From positions 1 through 37,996 of the forward strand of contig CALDAH010000033.1 in the NCBI GenBank assembly GCA_937903135.1: a DNA stretch of 37,996 nucleotides. The letters are read 5' to 3'. Below the pieces are notes generated by a model. The model saw only the letters and a list, made by a program, of their open reading frames with translations, did no database searches and was not told the DNA's origin. Of the stretch, positions 30,549 to 37,996 are shown piece after piece. Position numbers and translations under genes: made by a program. Each line of letters begins with the position of its first letter. Positions within the stretch are counted from its first letter, which is position 1. Source of the stretch: an uncultured Alphaproteobacteria bacterium. Its GTDB lineage: Bacteria > Pseudomonadota > Alphaproteobacteria > Rs-D84.

Positions 30549-30923
30549 ATGGCAAATATTTTATTTAATAACAAGTTATCTTTTAAGGTTGATATAACAG
30601 ATGTATCAGAAATTGATGGTTCTGTTGAATTATCAATAAATATAAACATATTATATAATTCCTGTGACTGTAGCTACAACGATAGATTATGGTTTAATGA
30701 AGATGACGTCAAAAATTTTACAAAGGATTTATCTGTAGGCAAAGACTCTACTTTAGCGGACATAGATTCAAATTTTATATTTAAAATCACTACAAATAAA
30801 TTGAACATAGAGATACATAAAAAGGATTTCTATATAAAGGATACCCTAAATATGGCTTTTGAAATGCCTATTCATGAACATTTGCCCAAAATAAAAAATG
30901 CATTTGATGAACTTTACTTATAA
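30549..30923 (+). CDS. Probable immunity protein of the orphan toxin
   Basis: 124 residues, 12 bases after the orphan toxin gene with AAAGGAT before the ATG. It is acidic (many D and E) and beta-rich with no known motif; the acidic surface would suit a basic nuclease-type toxin. It is strongly AT-rich. Identified by position and by the toxin-immunity order seen in the first module. Confidence 0.7.
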   Translation: MANILFNNKLSFKVDITDVSEIDGSVELSININILYNSCDCSYNDRLWFNEDDVKNFTKDLSVGKDSTLADIDSNFIFKITTNKLNIEIHKKDFYIKDTLNMAFEMPIHEHLPKIKNAFDELYL

Positions 30924-30958
30924 ATAGTATGTATATGACTATAACGGATTAAAGCTAA

Positions 30959-32020
30959 ATGAAAAAATTATCAGCTATCTCTCTAATCGCCTTATTCACA
31001 ACCCCTGCGCTGGCATTGACACCGGAACAAATCGCCCAGCAGCAGCTGGTTATTCAGCAACAGCAGGAACAGGCTCTGCAGAACGAACGCAACCGCCAGC
31101 AGGTTATAGAGGCGGAACGTGTCCGTGAATCCCGCGATAGGGAAGAAAAATCCGATAAATCTGCGCTGGGGGCTGGCACAGACACCGATGAATGTCCGCG
31201 ATTTAACCGTGTCATCGTTTATGGGAACAAGAAATTTTCCGACCGCCGTATCGCAAAAATCACGGATTCATATGTCGGTCGATGCGTCAACCGCGTCAAT
31301 ATGGAAAACATCCAGAAAGAGCTGACCGACCTGTACATCGACCGCAAATACACCCTGGCGCGTGTTTATTTTGACCAGCGTAATTCCAAACTGACCAAGA
31401 CCGATTGTGATATCATATTCATTATCGAAGAGGGATTAGTCAAATCAGTCAAATTACAGGACTTGTACGACGGCGAACCATACGAACCACAATCCAAGTT
31501 TGCAAAATTTCGTCAGTGGACCAAGACCCGGGTTACCGTCCCAGGAACAGTCGGCAAAATATTCAAGATAAAGGATTTTGAACAAGGCCTGGACCAAATC
31601 AACCGTTTACAGTCCAACAATGCGACCATTGACCTGCGCCCCGTTGCGGAACTGGACATGGCGGGATACAGCGATGTGGTGTTTTTGAACAACCATGACA
31701 GCCATCGTACGACATTCCTGGGGGCGGGATTTGATAACAGCGGCAATAAAAGCGTCGGGGAAAACAACCTGAACATCAGTTTGAATCAGGACAACCTGTT
31801 GGCATTACAGGACAACATATACCTTAAATACACACACGACACCGATTTCGCCGGCCACCATCATCACAGCCAGTCGTTATACAGCGCGATAACAATCCCC
31901 TACGGATACTGGACGTTGGGGTATAACCTGTCTTATTCCGATTATCGCACGACACAGCCCGCCAAAGCGCGGGTGAAAACTTTTTTAAAGTTATTTATTG
32001 CCAGCATAGTATTTTGGTGA
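30959..32020 (+). CDS. cdiB: CdiB/TpsB outer-membrane transporter, truncated
   Basis: 353 residues where TpsB proteins have about 550. It has a signal peptide (1-20, ends ALA), a Gln/Glu-rich linker (about 24-65), a first POTRA domain (CPRFNRVIVYGNKKFSDRRI, about 79-140), a second POTRA region to about 225, and the first barrel strands (FLGAGFDNSGNKSVGENNL, GYWTLGYNLSYSDYRTT). Sequence then changes to QPAKARVKTFLKLFIASIVFW and stops. Most of the barrel and the conserved loop-6 motif are missing, so it should not export CdiA. The break is next to the fabI promoter, at the island's right edge. Confidence 0.88.
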   Translation: MKKLSAISLIALFTTPALALTPEQIAQQQLVIQQQQEQALQNERNRQQVIEAERVRESRDREEKSDKSALGAGTDTDECPRFNRVIVYGNKKFSDRRIAKITDSYVGRCVNRVNMENIQKELTDLYIDRKYTLARVYFDQRNSKLTKTDCDIIFIIEEGLVKSVKLQDLYDGEPYEPQSKFAKFRQWTKTRVTVPGTVGKIFKIKDFEQGLDQINRLQSNNATIDLRPVAELDMAGYSDVVFLNNHDSHRTTFLGAGFDNSGNKSVGENNLNISLNQDNLLALQDNIYLKYTHDTDFAGHHHHSQSLYSAITIPYGYWTLGYNLSYSDYRTTQPAKARVKTFLKLFIASIVFW

Positions 32021-32026
32021 TATGTT
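31998..32026 (+). promoter_or_regulatory. Promoter of fabI
   Basis: TTGCCA (31998-32003), 17-base spacer, TATGTT (32021-32026). It overlaps the last codons of truncated cdiB, so the junction kept the native fabI promoter or made a new one. Confidence 0.6.
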
Positions 32027-32061
32027 TTAATTGTCCAATATAGATGACAAAAGGAAGAAAA

Positions 32062-32874
32062 ATGTTATTAAAAGGAAAAAAGATTTTAATTACCGGGGTT
32101 GCCAATGATTGGTCTATGGCCTGGGCAATTGCTAAACGTGCACATGACGAAGGGGCCGAGATCGCAATGCCATACGCAATGCCGGCACTGGAAAAGCGCG
32201 TTCGCCCGTTGGCGGAATCTATTGGTGCAAAGTTCGTTCAGGAATGCAATGTTCAAAACGATGAACAGATGGATGCTTTGTTTGCCGATATTGAAAAAGA
32301 ATGGGGGCATCTGGACGGTGTATTACACGCGATTGCGTTTTCCGATAAAAACGAATTAACAGGTCGCTATGCTGATACCAGCCGCGAGAACTTTAAAAAT
32401 ACAATGGATATATCTGTATATTCGTTGGTTGATTTGGCGCGTCGTGCATCGCGGTTAATGAACGACGGCGGCAGTATTGTTGCACTAACGTATTTTGGCG
32501 GGGAAAAATCTGTGCCGAACTATAACGTTATGGGTGTTGCAAAATCTGCGCTGGATAGCAGTGTTCGTTATTTGGCATCGGATCTCGGGCGCGATAAAAT
32601 TCGCGTTAATGCCATCAGTGCTGGCCCGATTATGACATTGGCGTCCAGTGGCGTTGGTGGTTTTAAGGCAATGCTGCGTTTGAATGCAGAACAGACGCCG
32701 CTGCGTCGTAATATGACGCTTGATGATGTATCCGGGGCGGCTGTGTATCTGTTTAGTAATCTGTCAAGTGCCGTAACCGGCGAGGTTCATCACGTTGACT
32801 GTGGTTATTCAACAACAGGGATGATGCCGAACGAATTAAAAGACGTTTTGCTAAAGGGGCTGGACGCTGAATAA
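32062..32874 (+). CDS. fabI: Enoyl-[acyl-carrier-protein] reductase FabI
   Basis: 270 residues from ATG 32062, chosen for AAGGAAG upstream; ATG 32044 would add six. It is the NADH-dependent last step of each fatty-acid elongation cycle. The N-terminal nucleotide motif GVANDWSMAWAIA (12-24) is the FabI form of the short-chain dehydrogenase glycine loop. The catalytic Tyr-x6-Lys is Y154-K161 (NYNVMGVAK), and LTYFGGEKSVPNYN and SAGPIMTLA are FabI-typical. It is a single-gene unit with promoter and terminator. Confidence 0.97.
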   Translation: MLLKGKKILITGVANDWSMAWAIAKRAHDEGAEIAMPYAMPALEKRVRPLAESIGAKFVQECNVQNDEQMDALFADIEKEWGHLDGVLHAIAFSDKNELTGRYADTSRENFKNTMDISVYSLVDLARRASRLMNDGGSIVALTYFGGEKSVPNYNVMGVAKSALDSSVRYLASDLGRDKIRVNAISAGPIMTLASSGVGGFKAMLRLNAEQTPLRRNMTLDDVSGAAVYLFSNLSSAVTGEVHHVDCGYSTTGMMPNELKDVLLKGLDAE

Positions 32875-32892
32875 CGGCATAGCCTTGCTATA

Positions 32893-32941
32893 AAATGCCG
32901 CAATATTTACCCGAATGGATATTATTTGCGGCATTTTTTTA
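32893..32941 (+). terminator. Terminator after fabI
   Basis: AAATGCCGCAA (32893-32903) pairs with TTGCGGCATTT (32926-32936), and the T-run extends to 32941. Confidence 0.85.
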
Positions 32942-32970
32942 TGTTAGGAAAAATTACCTGCAAAATACAC

Positions 32971-33055
32971 TTGAATTTTGGCATGGATTCTATCATAATT
33001 AGATTATTGACTAGGAAATTAGTCGGCTATCTAGGAAAATGATGATAGGAGGGAG
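32971..33055 (+). promoter_or_regulatory. Promoter and repeat-containing leader of the small HTH gene
   Basis: TTGAAT (32971-32976), 17 bases, CATAAT (32994-32999). CTAGGAAA occurs at 33011-33018 and 33031-33038, exactly 20 bp apart. The first copy lies in hairpin GACTA/TAGTC (33009-33013/33020-33024), the second in CTATC/GATAG (33027-33031/33044-33048), whose 3' strand touches the AGGAGGGAG ribosome site. Likely autoregulatory operators or an RNA control element. Confidence 0.6.
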
Positions 33056-33058
33056 TAA

Positions 33059-33295
33059 ATGTCAAATCACGATAAGTTTTGGTATGCGATTGAGATGATG
33101 GCTGCATCAAATCATATGACCTGTTCCGGGCTGGCGCGTTTTAGCGGATTAAATGCAACAACATTTAATAAAAGCAAACGTTTTACAGCCGACGGCAAAG
33201 AACGATGGCTGTCGGCGGGAACAATTGAAAAAGTTCTTAGTGCGACCGGAATTAGTATTCGCCAGTTTGCATCATATTTCCCAACAGAGGATTAA
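33059..33295 (+). CDS. Small helix-turn-helix regulator
   Basis: 78 residues. The pattern FWYAIEMMAASNHMTCSGLARFSGLNATTFNKSKRFTADGKERWLSAGTIEKVLSATGISIRQF is the N-terminal DNA-binding domain seen in phage-type (S24-linked) repressors, here without a peptidase domain. A strong AGGAGGGAG site precedes the ATG. The upstream leader carries two CTAGGAAA copies, which may be its own binding sites. Confidence 0.85.
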   Translation: MSNHDKFWYAIEMMAASNHMTCSGLARFSGLNATTFNKSKRFTADGKERWLSAGTIEKVLSATGISIRQFASYFPTED

Positions 33296-33300
33296 ATTAT

Positions 33301-33323
33301 ATCCGCCAATCGGCGGATTTTTT
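33301..33323 (+). terminator. Terminator after the HTH gene
   Basis: ATCCGCC (33301-33307), AATC, GGCGGAT (33312-33318), T-run. Confidence 0.85.
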
Positions 33324-33378
33324 ACATAATTGTTATATTTTATTTGTATTAGATTTATGAATTTTCTATAATTAAATC

Positions 33379-35367
33379 ATGTCAAAAAAACCTGATTTAT
33401 TTATCTTGGCCGAACACGCCGATTTGTTGAAAAAATTAAAAAAATGGGATATCGCATACCATCAAAACGATGACCCGGTTGTTGATGACGCAACGTATGA
33501 TGCGGTAAAGCGACGTGCCCTGGAAATAGAAGAACAGTTCCCGTCATTGGCCGTGACCGGCGCATCCACACATGTAGGGGCGGCGGTATCGGGTAAATTT
33601 ACGTCATTTGAACACAGCGTCCCGATGCTGTCTATATCGGACGTATTCGACGAGGGCGAGGTTGCCGACTGGTTTAATAAACTGCAGGATAAGGATGTAT
33701 TTATTGAGCTAAAGGTTGACGGCGTATCGTTTTCTGCCCGTTATGAACGTGGGCAATTGGTTCGGGGGCTAACCCGCGGCAGCGGAACACTGGGCGAGGA
33801 TATAACGGCGAACCTGCGTACGATTCCGGATATCCCGCAGACACTGCGTGGGGATTTCCCAGATGTTATTGAAATCCGCGGCGAGGTTTATATGTCCCGG
33901 GCGGATTTTATCGCACTGAATAATGAAACGGATAAAAAGTTTGCAAATCCGCGTAATGCCGCCGCCGGGTCGCTGCGCCAGCTTAATCCCCAGATAACGG
34001 CATCGCGACGATTATCGGCATTTGCGTATACATACGGGGAATTATCCGCGCGATCGTGGGAAACCCAAAGTGAATATTTTAACAGGCTTGAATCATGGGG
34101 ATTTAAAACCACGCGCCCCTGGGCACATCACGCGAATACGGCAGATGAAATCCAGCGGGTATATAACGATACAATGCTAATCCGGGCCGATATTCCGTTT
34201 GATATTGATGGCCTGGTAATAAAGGTAAACAGTGTCGCGTTGCAGGAAAAGATGGGCGCACGCGCGAACAGTCCGCGCTGGGAAGTGGCGTATAAATTCC
34301 CGGCCGCCCGTGCGATAACGGATTTAATGGATATCACGGTTCAGGTCGGTCGAACGGGCGTATTAACGCCGGTTGCCGAGCTGTCGCCGATAAATATCGG
34401 CGGGGTTTTGGTATCGCGCGCTACGCTGCATAATGCGGATGAAATCGCGCGATTAAATGTTCGCGTCGGCGATCGTGTAATTGTTCAGCGTGCCGGGGAC
34501 GTTATCCCCCAGATTATCGGTGTCGCGGAATCTGCGCACGGTGCGGCGGAATTTGTTTTCCCCGATAAATGTCCCGTATGCGGTGCGGCGGTCGTCCAAG
34601 ATGACGGTGCGGTTGCCCGGCGTTGTATAAATACCCTGGGGTGTCCCGCGCAGCGTATTGGCGAATTGGAACATTTCGTATCGCGCAAAGGGTTTGATAT
34701 TGAAGGCCTGGGGACTAAACAGCTGGAACTGTTTGTTGAAAAGGGCTGGATAACGTCCCCGGCGGATATATTTACACTAATATCCAAACACGGCGATGCG
34801 ATAAAGAATCTGGACGGGTTCGGTGAAAAATCTGTATTTAATTTAAGCGCATCAATTGAACGGGCGCGAACGGTTGATCTGCATCGTTTTCTGTTCGCAA
34901 TCGGCATCCCCGACATAGGCGAGGTTACGGCAAAAATATTATCCCGCGCACTGGGGAGTTTGTCCCAGATTCGCACGGCCACAGATGCGCGATTAAAGCA
35001 AATTGATGGCGTCGGCGACGTAATGGCGGCCGAGATTGTGTCGTTCTTTGCCGATCCCCATAATGCGGCGGTTCTGGATGCGTTGCTAGGGCAGGTAACG
35101 GTCCGCGATGCGGAAATTGTTGCACCGGTCGCCGACGGCCCATTCGTTGGAAAGCGTGTGGTTTTAACCGGCACATTGTCCGAATATTCACGCGATGCCG
35201 CCAAAGAGATTTTAGAACAGCACGGCGCAAAGGTATCGTCGTCTGTGTCGTCTAAAACCGATATAGTTATTGCCGGCGCGGACGCGGGCAGTAAATTGGC
35301 CAAGGCCACGGATCTGGGCATTCCCATCTGGGGCGAGGCGGAATTTATAAACGCGATTAAATCGTAA
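33379..35367 (+). CDS. ligA: NAD-dependent DNA ligase LigA
   Basis: 662 residues, standard length. It seals nicks in replication and repair using NAD+. The AMP-accepting lysine is K112 in LKVDGVS. Also seen are the Ia domain residues (YHQNDDPVVDDATYD), EIRGEVYMSR, NPRNAAAGSLRQL, the four-cysteine zinc finger (CPVCG, then C and CPAQ, about 397-425), helix-hairpin-helix repeats (about 440-570) and a C-terminal BRCT domain (about 585-662, KRVVLTGTLSEYSRDAAKE). No strong ribosome site is seen before the ATG. A hairpin terminator follows directly. Confidence 0.98.
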   Translation: MSKKPDLFILAEHADLLKKLKKWDIAYHQNDDPVVDDATYDAVKRRALEIEEQFPSLAVTGASTHVGAAVSGKFTSFEHSVPMLSISDVFDEGEVADWFNKLQDKDVFIELKVDGVSFSARYERGQLVRGLTRGSGTLGEDITANLRTIPDIPQTLRGDFPDVIEIRGEVYMSRADFIALNNETDKKFANPRNAAAGSLRQLNPQITASRRLSAFAYTYGELSARSWETQSEYFNRLESWGFKTTRPWAHHANTADEIQRVYNDTMLIRADIPFDIDGLVIKVNSVALQEKMGARANSPRWEVAYKFPAARAITDLMDITVQVGRTGVLTPVAELSPINIGGVLVSRATLHNADEIARLNVRVGDRVIVQRAGDVIPQIIGVAESAHGAAEFVFPDKCPVCGAAVVQDDGAVARRCINTLGCPAQRIGELEHFVSRKGFDIEGLGTKQLELFVEKGWITSPADIFTLISKHGDAIKNLDGFGEKSVFNLSASIERARTVDLHRFLFAIGIPDIGEVTAKILSRALGSLSQIRTATDARLKQIDGVGDVMAAEIVSFFADPHNAAVLDALLGQVTVRDAEIVAPVADGPFVGKRVVLTGTLSEYSRDAAKEILEQHGAKVSSSVSSKTDIVIAGADAGSKLAKATDLGIPIWGEAEFINAIKS

Positions 35368-35400
35368 ATAAAAATCCCGATTTTTCGGGATTTTTATTTG
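35368..35400. terminator. Bidirectional terminator between ligA and the outer-membrane protein gene
   Basis: TCCCGA (35375-35380), TTTT, TCGGGA (35385-35390) flanked by A-run and T-run, so it can work for both converging genes. Confidence 0.9.
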
Positions 35401-35413
35401 TTTTTGTTTACGA

Positions 35414-36031
35414 TTATTTTAATCCGAATTTATATGCCGCGCCGATATATATACCCGTTTCGTCAATCGTGGTTTTTGCGCGCGGGTCGGATGTTTTTAC
35501 GTCACCATAGTATTGATATTTTACGCCGATATTTAAATCAATTCGTTCGTTCAGTGCAAAATTAACGCCGGCCAGCGCCTGATATGACATCCCGAATTTT
35601 GTACACGTGCTGCCGTCAATATCGGCCCATATCCCGGCCAGTCCCGCACCGCCCGCAATATATGGCGCAACCGCGTTACCGTATTCATAAAACATATAAA
35701 TATTTAGCATATTTGCCCAGATATTATATTCAAAATCACTGCCGCGGTGGTCAAATGATGCGCCGGTATAACCGGTTTCAAATTCAACGCGGACATGCCC
35801 GGTCAGCCGGTTGCCAACAACGGCGGAAAATGCCATATTATCACGCTTTAGCGCATAGTTCGGCCCGGCCATAATATTATAGTCGTATGCGGCCCGTTCG
35901 TTTTTTATTATCCGTATCCCGATATAGTTATCGCGCGCGGGCCCGGTCGGGTAATCGTATGAATATTCATCTGCGTTCGCAATCGCCGGGCAGATTATTA
36001 TAAATGCTAAAACAGCTGCGATTTTTTTCAT
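35414..36031 (-). CDS. Outer-membrane beta-barrel protein
   Basis: 205 residues from ATG 36031, chosen because GGAAAGGAT precedes it; an ATG at 36052 is in frame. It has a signal peptide MKKIAAVLAFIIICPAIANA, then amphipathic strands (IGIRIIKNERAAYDYNIM, GHVRVEFETGYTGASF, GVNFALNERIDLNIGVKYQYY) and a C-terminal aromatic-containing strand GIYIGAAYKFGLK, the outer-membrane insertion signal pattern. About eight strands fit the OmpA/Opa-like small-barrel families. No peptidoglycan-binding domain. Role unknown, possibly surface adhesion or permeability. Confidence 0.85.
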   Translation of the reverse strand: MKKIAAVLAFIIICPAIANADEYSYDYPTGPARDNYIGIRIIKNERAAYDYNIMAGPNYALKRDNMAFSAVVGNRLTGHVRVEFETGYTGASFDHRGSDFEYNIWANMLNIYMFYEYGNAVAPYIAGGAGLAGIWADIDGSTCTKFGMSYQALAGVNFALNERIDLNIGVKYQYYGDVKTSDPRAKTTIDETGIYIGAAYKFGLK

Positions 36032-36130
36032 ATATCCTTTCCTTTTATTCATATTTGATTATAGTTATAAGTTCTGGCGTAACGCAAGTTGTTTATGATA
36101 TAATTCACTAATAAACAGGGGGAAATTAAT

Positions 36131-37909
36131 TTGCCGCGTCGCACAACGGATAATATCGCAGAAAACGAAACACCACGGCCGTCGCTGAAAAAGCGATTGT
36201 TGGTATATCTGTTAAACTTATTTTTACTGGCGGTTGTGGCCGTTGCGGCGTATGTATTGGTAATTTTTCTGCAGATGCCGTCACTGGATGCAATACTGCA
36301 TGAAACGCGCCCGGCGGCAATTGTGTTTTTAGATAAAAACGGGACAGAGATACGCAGTGCCAACCGAATTATGGGGACGCCGGTATCTGTTGAAACATTG
36401 CCGGCCCACGTATGGCAGGCCATAGTCGCCATAGAAGACAAGCGGTTCTTTAGCCACGGGCCGATTGATATGCGTGGAATTATGCGTGCCGTTGCGTCAA
36501 ATGCAGTTCATGGCCGGATGGCGGCGGGCGGGTCGTCAATTACCCAGCAGACGGCAAAAAACGTTTTTTTATCGCGCGAGAAAAAGATTTCCCGAAAAGT
36601 CCAAGAGCTAATACTGTCATATTGGCTGGAAAACCGTTTTGATAAAAATCAGATATTGGATTTATATATGAACCGCGTATCGCTGGTCGGCGGCATGCGT
36701 GGGATTGACGCGGCCGCGCGGGTAATGTTTCATACGTCCGCGAATAACATGACCATCGCCCAGGCGGCCCAGATCGCCGCGATGTTAAAAGCGCCGACGA
36801 CATACAGCCCGCTGAAAAATCCCGAACGAAATATCGCACGTGCGCGTACGGTTTTATCCGAAATGGTCCGCCAGGGTTATATAACATTAAATCAGGCACG
36901 CATCGCGGCAAAACAGCTATCCCCGGCAACGGGTGCGCCCGATACAAACCTATATCGCTATTGGACGGATTTCGTAATGGAAGAGGTTGAATCACGTATC
37001 GGCGGAATTGGGTCGGATTTATATGTCTATACCACGCTGGATATGGGACTGCAGGAACAGGTTGCCGCGGTTCTGGGACAAAAGGTTGGTGATTACCAAG
37101 GGGCAGTAATCGCAATGTCGCACGACGGGGCGGTTCGTGCGATGTCTGGCGGGGCAGATTATCAGACCAGTCAGTTTAATCGGACACTCGCGCGGCGTCA
37201 GCCCGGCAGCAGCTTTAAACCGGTTGTATATCTTGTCGCGCTGGAAAATGGCCTGACCCCGGAGAGTTATGTTAATGATTCCCCGTTCGCGATCGGGGAT
37301 TATAACCCTAAAAACTATAACGAACGTTATTATGGTGATATAACGCTGGCGACGGCATTTGCAAAAAGTGTAAATTCTGTCCCGCTGAAACTGACCGAAA
37401 CATATGGGATTGATGCCGTTTTAAATATGGCCGGGCGTTTAGGGGTCGGAACGCAGCTGCGGCGCGAATATTCAACCGTTCTGGGCGCGTCCGAGATGAC
37501 ACTGCTGGATTTAACCAACATTTATGCGGTTATTTGGAATCACGGGGAATCTGTTCGCCCGTATTCAATTACCCGGATTACCGATCCGGCCGGAAACGTG
37601 CTATACGAACGTAATCCGTCCGACCCGATTATCGTTATCGGCGACCAGACGGTCGGGTATATGACCGAGCTGTTGGCGGATGTTGTAAAGCCGGGCGGGA
37701 CGGGACATCGTGCAATGACCGCGGGTGTTTTGGGCGGGAAAACGGGGACTAGTAATGGGAATCGTGACGCGTGGTTTGTCGGGGCAACGGATAAATATGT
37801 TATCGGTGTATGGATGGGAAATGACGATTTTACCCCGATGTCGTCTAAGATAACCGGCGGGACAATCCCGGCCGAGATATTTCATGACATTATATCGCGG
37901 CGGCATTAA
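36131..37909 (+). CDS. Penicillin-binding protein, PBP1a family (transglycosylase-transpeptidase)
   Basis: 592 residues from TTG 36131 with AGGGGGAA upstream. A short cytoplasmic tail and one membrane helix (about 24-48) are followed by a GT51 glycosyltransferase domain with catalytic E102 (AIEDKRFFSHGPID) and GGSSITQQTAKN. The transpeptidase domain has S360-x-x-K (PGSSFKP), SVN (KSVNSVP) and KTGT (GGKTGTSN, about 537). It is shorter than E. coli PBP1A because the OB and linker insert between the two domains is absent. It builds and cross-links peptidoglycan at the outer face of the inner membrane. Divergent from the outer-membrane protein gene. Confidence 0.95.
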   Translation: MPRRTTDNIAENETPRPSLKKRLLVYLLNLFLLAVVAVAAYVLVIFLQMPSLDAILHETRPAAIVFLDKNGTEIRSANRIMGTPVSVETLPAHVWQAIVAIEDKRFFSHGPIDMRGIMRAVASNAVHGRMAAGGSSITQQTAKNVFLSREKKISRKVQELILSYWLENRFDKNQILDLYMNRVSLVGGMRGIDAAARVMFHTSANNMTIAQAAQIAAMLKAPTTYSPLKNPERNIARARTVLSEMVRQGYITLNQARIAAKQLSPATGAPDTNLYRYWTDFVMEEVESRIGGIGSDLYVYTTLDMGLQEQVAAVLGQKVGDYQGAVIAMSHDGAVRAMSGGADYQTSQFNRTLARRQPGSSFKPVVYLVALENGLTPESYVNDSPFAIGDYNPKNYNERYYGDITLATAFAKSVNSVPLKLTETYGIDAVLNMAGRLGVGTQLRREYSTVLGASEMTLLDLTNIYAVIWNHGESVRPYSITRITDPAGNVLYERNPSDPIIVIGDQTVGYMTELLADVVKPGGTGHRAMTAGVLGGKTGTSNGNRDAWFVGATDKYVIGVWMGNDDFTPMSSKITGGTIPAEIFHDIISRRH

Positions 37910-37942
37910 ATTATATGCAAAAATTCCTTGCGCGCGGCATAA

Positions 37943-37963
37943 GGGGGAATTATAATAACCCCC
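37943..37963 (+). other. G5/C5 hairpin near the window end
   Basis: GGGGG (37943-37947) and CCCCC (37959-37963) surround 11 bases. There is no T-run directly after, so terminator function for the PBP gene is doubtful. Confidence 0.35.
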
Positions 37964-37996
37964 GGTTGGGTGGAAATAATGCCGAATTCAAACGGT

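Noticed and set aside
34485..35327. Minus-strand open frame of 280 codons inside ligA
   Set aside because: Antisense shadow of a clearly real ligA; Ser/Thr/Pro-rich composition is typical of reverse-frame artefacts.

Overview
The window looks like chromosome of a Gram-negative bacterium, probably a host-associated alphaproteobacterium. The Gram-negative assignment rests on an outer-membrane beta-barrel protein, a two-partner secretion system and a PBP1a-type peptidoglycan synthase. The alphaproteobacterial assignment is inference from overall gene style only. Housekeeping genes are ackA, metK, fabI, ligA, tcdA-like, umuDC, tRNA-Lys(UUU) and tRNA-Asn(GUU). Genes are on both strands in short transcription units, many with readable TTGNNN-N16..18-TATAAT-like promoters and hairpin/T-run terminators.

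Layout. 1-3.9 kb (minus): truncated acetate kinase, a protein with a phage tail/receptor-type N-terminal motif (Mtd-N-like), and a 741-residue coiled-coil protein of unknown role. 4-9.9 kb (plus): MFS transporter, small two-TM membrane protein, tRNA-Lys, TatD-like hydrolase overlapping a TcdA-like E1 enzyme, LrgA/LrgB pair, APH-like kinase. 9.9-11.34 kb has no protein gene. It holds a tandem array of seven related units, most of them apparently free-standing structured RNAs with their own promoter and terminator. 11.36-16.4 kb: XRE regulator, DUF378 membrane protein, small secreted protein, membrane-anchored methyltransferase, a short divergent metK behind a long structured leader, and umuDC. 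16.9-18.2 kb: TIM-barrel protein, a 3' fragment of tRNA-Asn and an intact tRNA-Asn.

18.37-32.0 kb is an accessory island: AlpA-like excisionase/regulator, tyrosine integrase, and a contact-dependent inhibition (CDI) locus. The CDI locus reads cdiA (2805 aa), a first immunity gene, a 63-bp scar copied from the 5' end of cdiB, an orphan cdiA C-terminal module that has gained its own start and signal peptide, a second immunity gene, and a cdiB cut short after its first barrel strands. Housekeeping genes resume at fabI: a small HTH regulator with a repeat-containing leader, ligA, an outer-membrane protein and a PBP1a-family enzyme.

The strongest candidates for something undescribed are the 9.95-11.34 kb RNA array and the metK leader. 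In the array, three long-range helices are kept by compensatory changes between units and two of them cross as a pseudoknot. In the metK leader, a 13-bp closing stem shares four bases with a hairpin that sequesters the ribosome binding site.
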